From positions 124,001 through 188,000 of the forward strand of contig MU839121.1 in NCBI GenBank assembly GCA_030685235.1: a DNA stretch of 64,000 nt. The letters run 5' to 3'. This document shows positions 61,116 to 64,000 of this stretch, piece after piece (the first letter of the stretch is position 1; the number at the start of each line of letters is the position of its first letter). The notes beneath the pieces were generated by a model. That model made no database searches, was not told where the DNA came from, and saw only the letters and a program-made list of their open reading frames with translations. A program made the position numbers and the translations under genes. The stretch is from Copromyces sp. CBS 386.78. Lineage: Eukaryota; Ascomycota; Sordariomycetes; Sordariales; Sordariaceae.

Positions 61116-62152
61116 AGTTACCTGCCGCCGTATTGCCCGAAAATTACCCTACTATTAAGAAGCGAAAATATTTGCGATTAAAGTTTAAAATGCGTTATAC
61201 TACAAATATCGAAGAAGAAGCTATATTTATTGAGATTAAAGAATAATTTAGACGTATTGAAGCGGCTCTATAGGATTAAATTAATAAATTAAACGAAATA
61301 TATATTAAATTTAATAAAATTAATAATACTAAGAGGATTAATTAGGATAACTGGCGTTAGAAGATATATTTTATATTACAACGATTTAGAGGTTCGTTAG
61401 AGTTAGAATCGAAGCGGCTATCTTTTTATATACTTATTACTAAATATCCTATATAAAATAAAATTCGTTTCGATATTGAAGCTTAATTGGCTAAAATAAA
61501 AATAAAATTTATAGAAGGACGGCGGTATGAATTAGAGAAATTATATACAGAATATAATAGGATTAATTATAATAAAACTATTATATATTGGACTAGGCGT
61601 TAGAAAGTAGTAGAGGAGTTTATAAGCCGATTTACCTAATTAATTCCGTTACCCCTATTATTTCCGCTTATACCTCCTAATATTATTAAAGAAGATTATA
61701 AAAACTCTTTCGTAAATATATTAATAAAATTACGAGCCGATTTAGTATCCGAATAATATTATTAAAAATTTACAGATAAGAAGTTAGTAGTTAATATAAG
61801 CGATAATTTCCCTAATTGGGAATATAAGTTATAATTTTTTAAAGGTATTATTTAAGAAGTATATAGCGAATAGTAAATTAATAAGGCTAAAATAGAGCGA
61901 GAATATAAAATTATAGAGCGTACCCGCTAGCGTAAGGAATAAGTTCGTTAAATATTAGAGAAACGCCTTAATTAATAATTTTCAAAGGAAGTTATAGCTA
62001 AAGAAGAGAAAATTAAAAAGGTAGTTGAAGAATATCATCGTATCCGTTTTAAAGAGGAGGCTAAGTAATAAGAGGAGGTTAAATAGTAAGAATATAAAAA
62101 GAAGGAAATTGTTTATATTGTAGTTAAGAAGAAAATAGACAATAAGAAGGAG

Positions 62153-62278
62153 GTTATTCGTATTATTAAGGCTATTCGTATTAAGGAGGCTATTCGTATT
62201 ATTAAAGTTGTTCGTATTATTAAAGCTAATCGTATTAAGGAGGTTATTCGTATTACTAAAGCTATTCGTATTATTAAG
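62153..62278 (+). repeat. Seven tandem 18-bp units encoding a six-residue basic repeat
   Basis: Exactly seven units of the form GYTATTCGTATTATTAAG or the GTATTAAGGAG variant, in frame, encoding Val/Ala-Ile-Arg-Ile-Ile/Lys-Lys/Glu. Variation between units is mostly transitions, and the two unit types alternate irregularly. They follow a Lys/Glu coiled-coil stretch. Confidence 0.85.
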
Positions 62279-62699
62279 GTTAAGAAGATTACTCCTAATA
62301 AAGAGGAGGCTATTTATATTACCTTTGCGGAAACCCTAGTCTATAATATAGATAAACGTTCTATATAATTTGGTACCCTAATTTAAGATATAAATAAACC
62401 CTCTATATAATTTGGTACCCCGATTTAATATACGGGTAAAAATAAGTATATACCGCCGCTAATAATATAAGTAACCTTAGTACCGCTTCTAGCATTGGCT
62501 ATTATAAGCCGTAAATTTCGATTTAGATTATTATTACTAAACTTTGCGAATTTAATAATTACTTTAAGTACCCGTACTATATTAATAATTTGTACCGTAT
62601 TAATAATTCGTATTACTTCAGTAAATTAAATTATATTTATATTAAATAGAAGTAATTAATACTAACCCCGACTTAAAACCCTAATTGTTACCCTTAACT

Positions 62700-63650
62700 T
62701 ATATTATATAATAATACAGTTACGTCGTAGGGATTTTAATACTAGCTCTAATACTAGCTCTAGTACTAGTTCTACTATTACTTTTACTATTGCTTTTAGT
62801 ACCGATAATATAATATTAACGGATATATTTAGTATACTAGCGGTAGTATTAGTATAGTTCGTTGTAGTTGTTATCGGGGGGGCTACTCTAATTTCTATAA
62901 ATTCTAGAATAATTACCGGTTCGATACGTATATTTATAATATAAATAATAATAAATCCTTTAATAATAGCTCTATTAATTCTTCGGACTATTATACTAAG
63001 TAAATCGCTTTCTTTAGAGCGGGCTATTATTAATAATATAGAAATATAAGTAAATTACTTTTACTAATACGCTATATTACAATTATTATTACTATTTCCG
63101 GGGTTAACGGTAATTATATATATTTATTCTTATATTTAGTATAGATATATTCGCGATAGGATTACCCCGGAATTCGGTAATATTTATATATAATATTAGA
63201 GCTTTAGTATATTATATACGAATAGAAAAAAAAGGATTGTCTAAAAATGGTTGTAATTTTTTTATTGTATTTATTATAGGTATATTTGTTGTGTTGTATT
63301 GTGTTGTGTTATATTATATTATATTGTATTGTATTGTATTATATTGCGTTCGTACGATTTCGTAATGGCTTTAAATTCTGTATTTCTATAGAGGCGACGA
63401 CGGGGTTTCGGGGTTGGTAGTCTGTACGTACGTATTTAATACGGTGCTCGCTATTTTATTCAATATTAATATTAACGATTATATTATTTAGGGGCTCGGT
63501 TAAAATAGTTAGCCCATACGTTTCGAAATATATTTACTATAAGTCTTTACTATAGTATTTAACGTTAGTAAAGTTTTTAGCGTATATAGGGAGGTTCGTT
63601 GTAAAGATAATTGAAAAAACCTATTTTAATATATACTTATAAGGGTGAAA
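62700..63650. other. AT-rich stretch, no gene identified
   Basis: It begins with a Ser/Thr-rich-looking low-complexity patch (GCTCTAATACTAGCTCTAGT, about 62750) that may be the tail of the preceding frame, followed by RIP-like sequence. It ends near the transition to normal composition at about 63.65 kb. Confidence 0.4.
63287..63348. repeat. Pentanucleotide microsatellite
   Basis: About 12 consecutive 5-bp units of TGTTG, TATTG or TATTA type. Units differ only by G/A, as if an original TGTTG array had been mutated stepwise. Confidence 0.8.
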
Positions 63651-63681
63651 AGAGTCTAACTAATAAGAAACTTAATTCAAC

Positions 63682-63751
63682 AAGTAGCTTACTTCAATTG
63701 GGTAGGCTACTTCTCTGTGGTAGGCTATAATAGCCCCAGGTAGCCTACTTT
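63682..63751. repeat. Palindromic AAGTAGGCTACTT cluster, right site
   Basis: Four copies of the word, some imperfect: AAGTAGCTTACTT (63682-63694), GGTAGGCTACTTC (63701-63713), GGTAGGCTATAA (63719-63730) and GGTAGCCTACTTT (63739-63751). They lie directly at the change from RIP-mutated to normal DNA. Confidence 0.7.
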
Positions 63752-63794
63752 AATTCCTGATTTTTCCACTACGGTAAATTTATCATCTAATGAG

Positions 63795-64000
63795 CTAAGA
63801 ACGTTGTCCACTTCTACACTTTTTTTCCAGTGTTTCCATCCAGGTTTGAAGATCAGCGTCGTTATCTTCTAGCTCTTTGGTGCGGCGTTCAAAGTCGGCG
63901 TTGTGTTTGAGTACTTTTTGCAATAGGATACTAATTTCTTCACCTGGTCGATTGGGAGAGACTAGTAGTTGTGTCGGTGATGACCAGCGAATCCCAGGTG
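63795..64000 (-). CDS. 3' end of an open host gene (67 residues visible), truncated by the window edge
   Basis: On the minus strand, codons run open from 63998 down to a TAG at 63797-63795. The segment starts Pro-Gly-Ile-Arg-Trp-Ser-Ser-Pro-Thr, then forms a predicted helix with Glu-Glu-Ile-Ser-Ile-Leu-Leu-Gln-Lys-Val-Leu, Arg-Arg-Thr-Lys-Glu-Leu-Glu-Asp and Trp-Met-Glu-Thr-Leu-Glu-Lys-Lys. It looks like a coiled-coil C-terminus. Base composition is normal, Gln and Trp codons are intact and there is no RIP signature. The family cannot be named from this fragment. The N-terminus and any introns lie beyond the window. This is the clearest candidate for a functional protein gene here. Confidence 0.65.
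   Translation of the reverse strand, partial: PGIRWSSPTQLLVSPNRPGEEISILLQKVLKHNADFERRTKELEDNDADLQTWMETLEKKCRSGQRS

Larger units (their letters stand above)
60200..62700 (+). pseudogene. Broken repeat-rich, coiled-coil gene, gag-like by position
   Basis: With RIP-type stops read through, the plus strand gives a hydrophilic frame. An N-terminal part leads into a hexapeptide repeat of the type Asp/Asn-Lys-Gln-Pro-Ile (about 61000-61115). A middle segment follows with Arg-Arg-x-Lys-Val-Val-Glu-Glu-Phe-Ile-Ser-Arg-Phe (about 61.6 kb). Next are a long Glu/Lys/Arg coiled coil (about 61.88-62.15 kb) and seven 18-bp repeats (62153-62278). It directly follows an LTR-like repeat, which suggests gag of that family, but no zinc knuckle or capsid motif was seen. 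It could equally be a captured or former host gene. Confidence 0.4.

Noticed and set aside
40060..62278. CRISPR-like array
   Set aside because: The tandem arrays at 40.06, 61.0 and 62.15 kb have no unique spacers and are contiguous short tandem repeats in a eukaryotic-type sequence.

Overview
The window looks like an AT-rich, gene-poor block of a filamentous ascomycete (Pezizomycotina) nuclear genome. It is almost wholly nested transposable elements destroyed by repeat-induced point mutation (RIP). Evidence for RIP: TpA-rich sequence, repeat copies that differ almost only by C/T and G/A transitions, and reading frames whose stops sit where Gln (CAA/CAG), Arg (CGA) or Trp codons should be. Only two stretches look like ordinary fungal DNA: about 39.24-39.90 kb, which has a promoter-like stretch and a 59-codon ORF, and the right edge from about 63.78 kb, which has the 3' end of an open minus-strand gene.

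Layout. 0.5-7.6 kb: two MULE elements side by side (MULE-1, MULE-2). MULE-2 keeps a nearly complete transposase gene architecture. 7.6-9.8 kb: a truncated piece of chromovirus-like gypsy family C, with one LTR. 9.8-14.3 kb: unresolved remains ending in an LTR-like repeat that recurs at 59.6 kb. 15-17.4 kb: unassigned coding debris. 17.5-22.15 kb: a minus-strand non-LTR (LINE) element with ORF1, endonuclease and reverse transcriptase. 22.16-24.05 kb: a second partial LINE copy holding a clean solo LTR with perfect 5-bp target duplications. 24.2-32.0 kb: gypsy A, minus strand, with 223-bp LTRs and a nested 502-bp TRIM-like element. Gypsy A itself lies inside gypsy B (about 24.05-24.2 plus 32.0-38.8 kb). 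39.2-40.3 kb: the low-RIP island and a C-rich heteromeric tandem repeat. 40.3-47.6 kb: unresolved debris, one MITE and a minus-strand Asn-rich broken gene. 47.6-53.7 kb: full-length gypsy C with 308-bp LTRs, a perfect TSD and a nested MITE. 54.4-57.9 kb: MULE-3. 58.1 kb: another MITE. 59.6-62.7 kb: an LTR followed by a gag-like, repeat-rich broken gene.

The most coherent system is the MULE/MITE family. Three roughly 3.45-3.5 kb elements and three 413-418-bp MITEs share GAG-starting terminal inverted repeats. Each intact terminus carries the motif YTNYTCGCACCG twice, exactly 22 bp apart. Target duplications are 8 bp. Each terminal-repeat subtype pairs a transposase-bearing element with a MITE. 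A paralogous gypsy copy in the same window supplies the empty target site of one MITE insertion.

No gene in the RIP-mutated part is expected to make a functional protein. Limits: translations were done by eye, and domain names rest on recognised motifs, not on searches. Coordinates given as approximate in the text are approximate.
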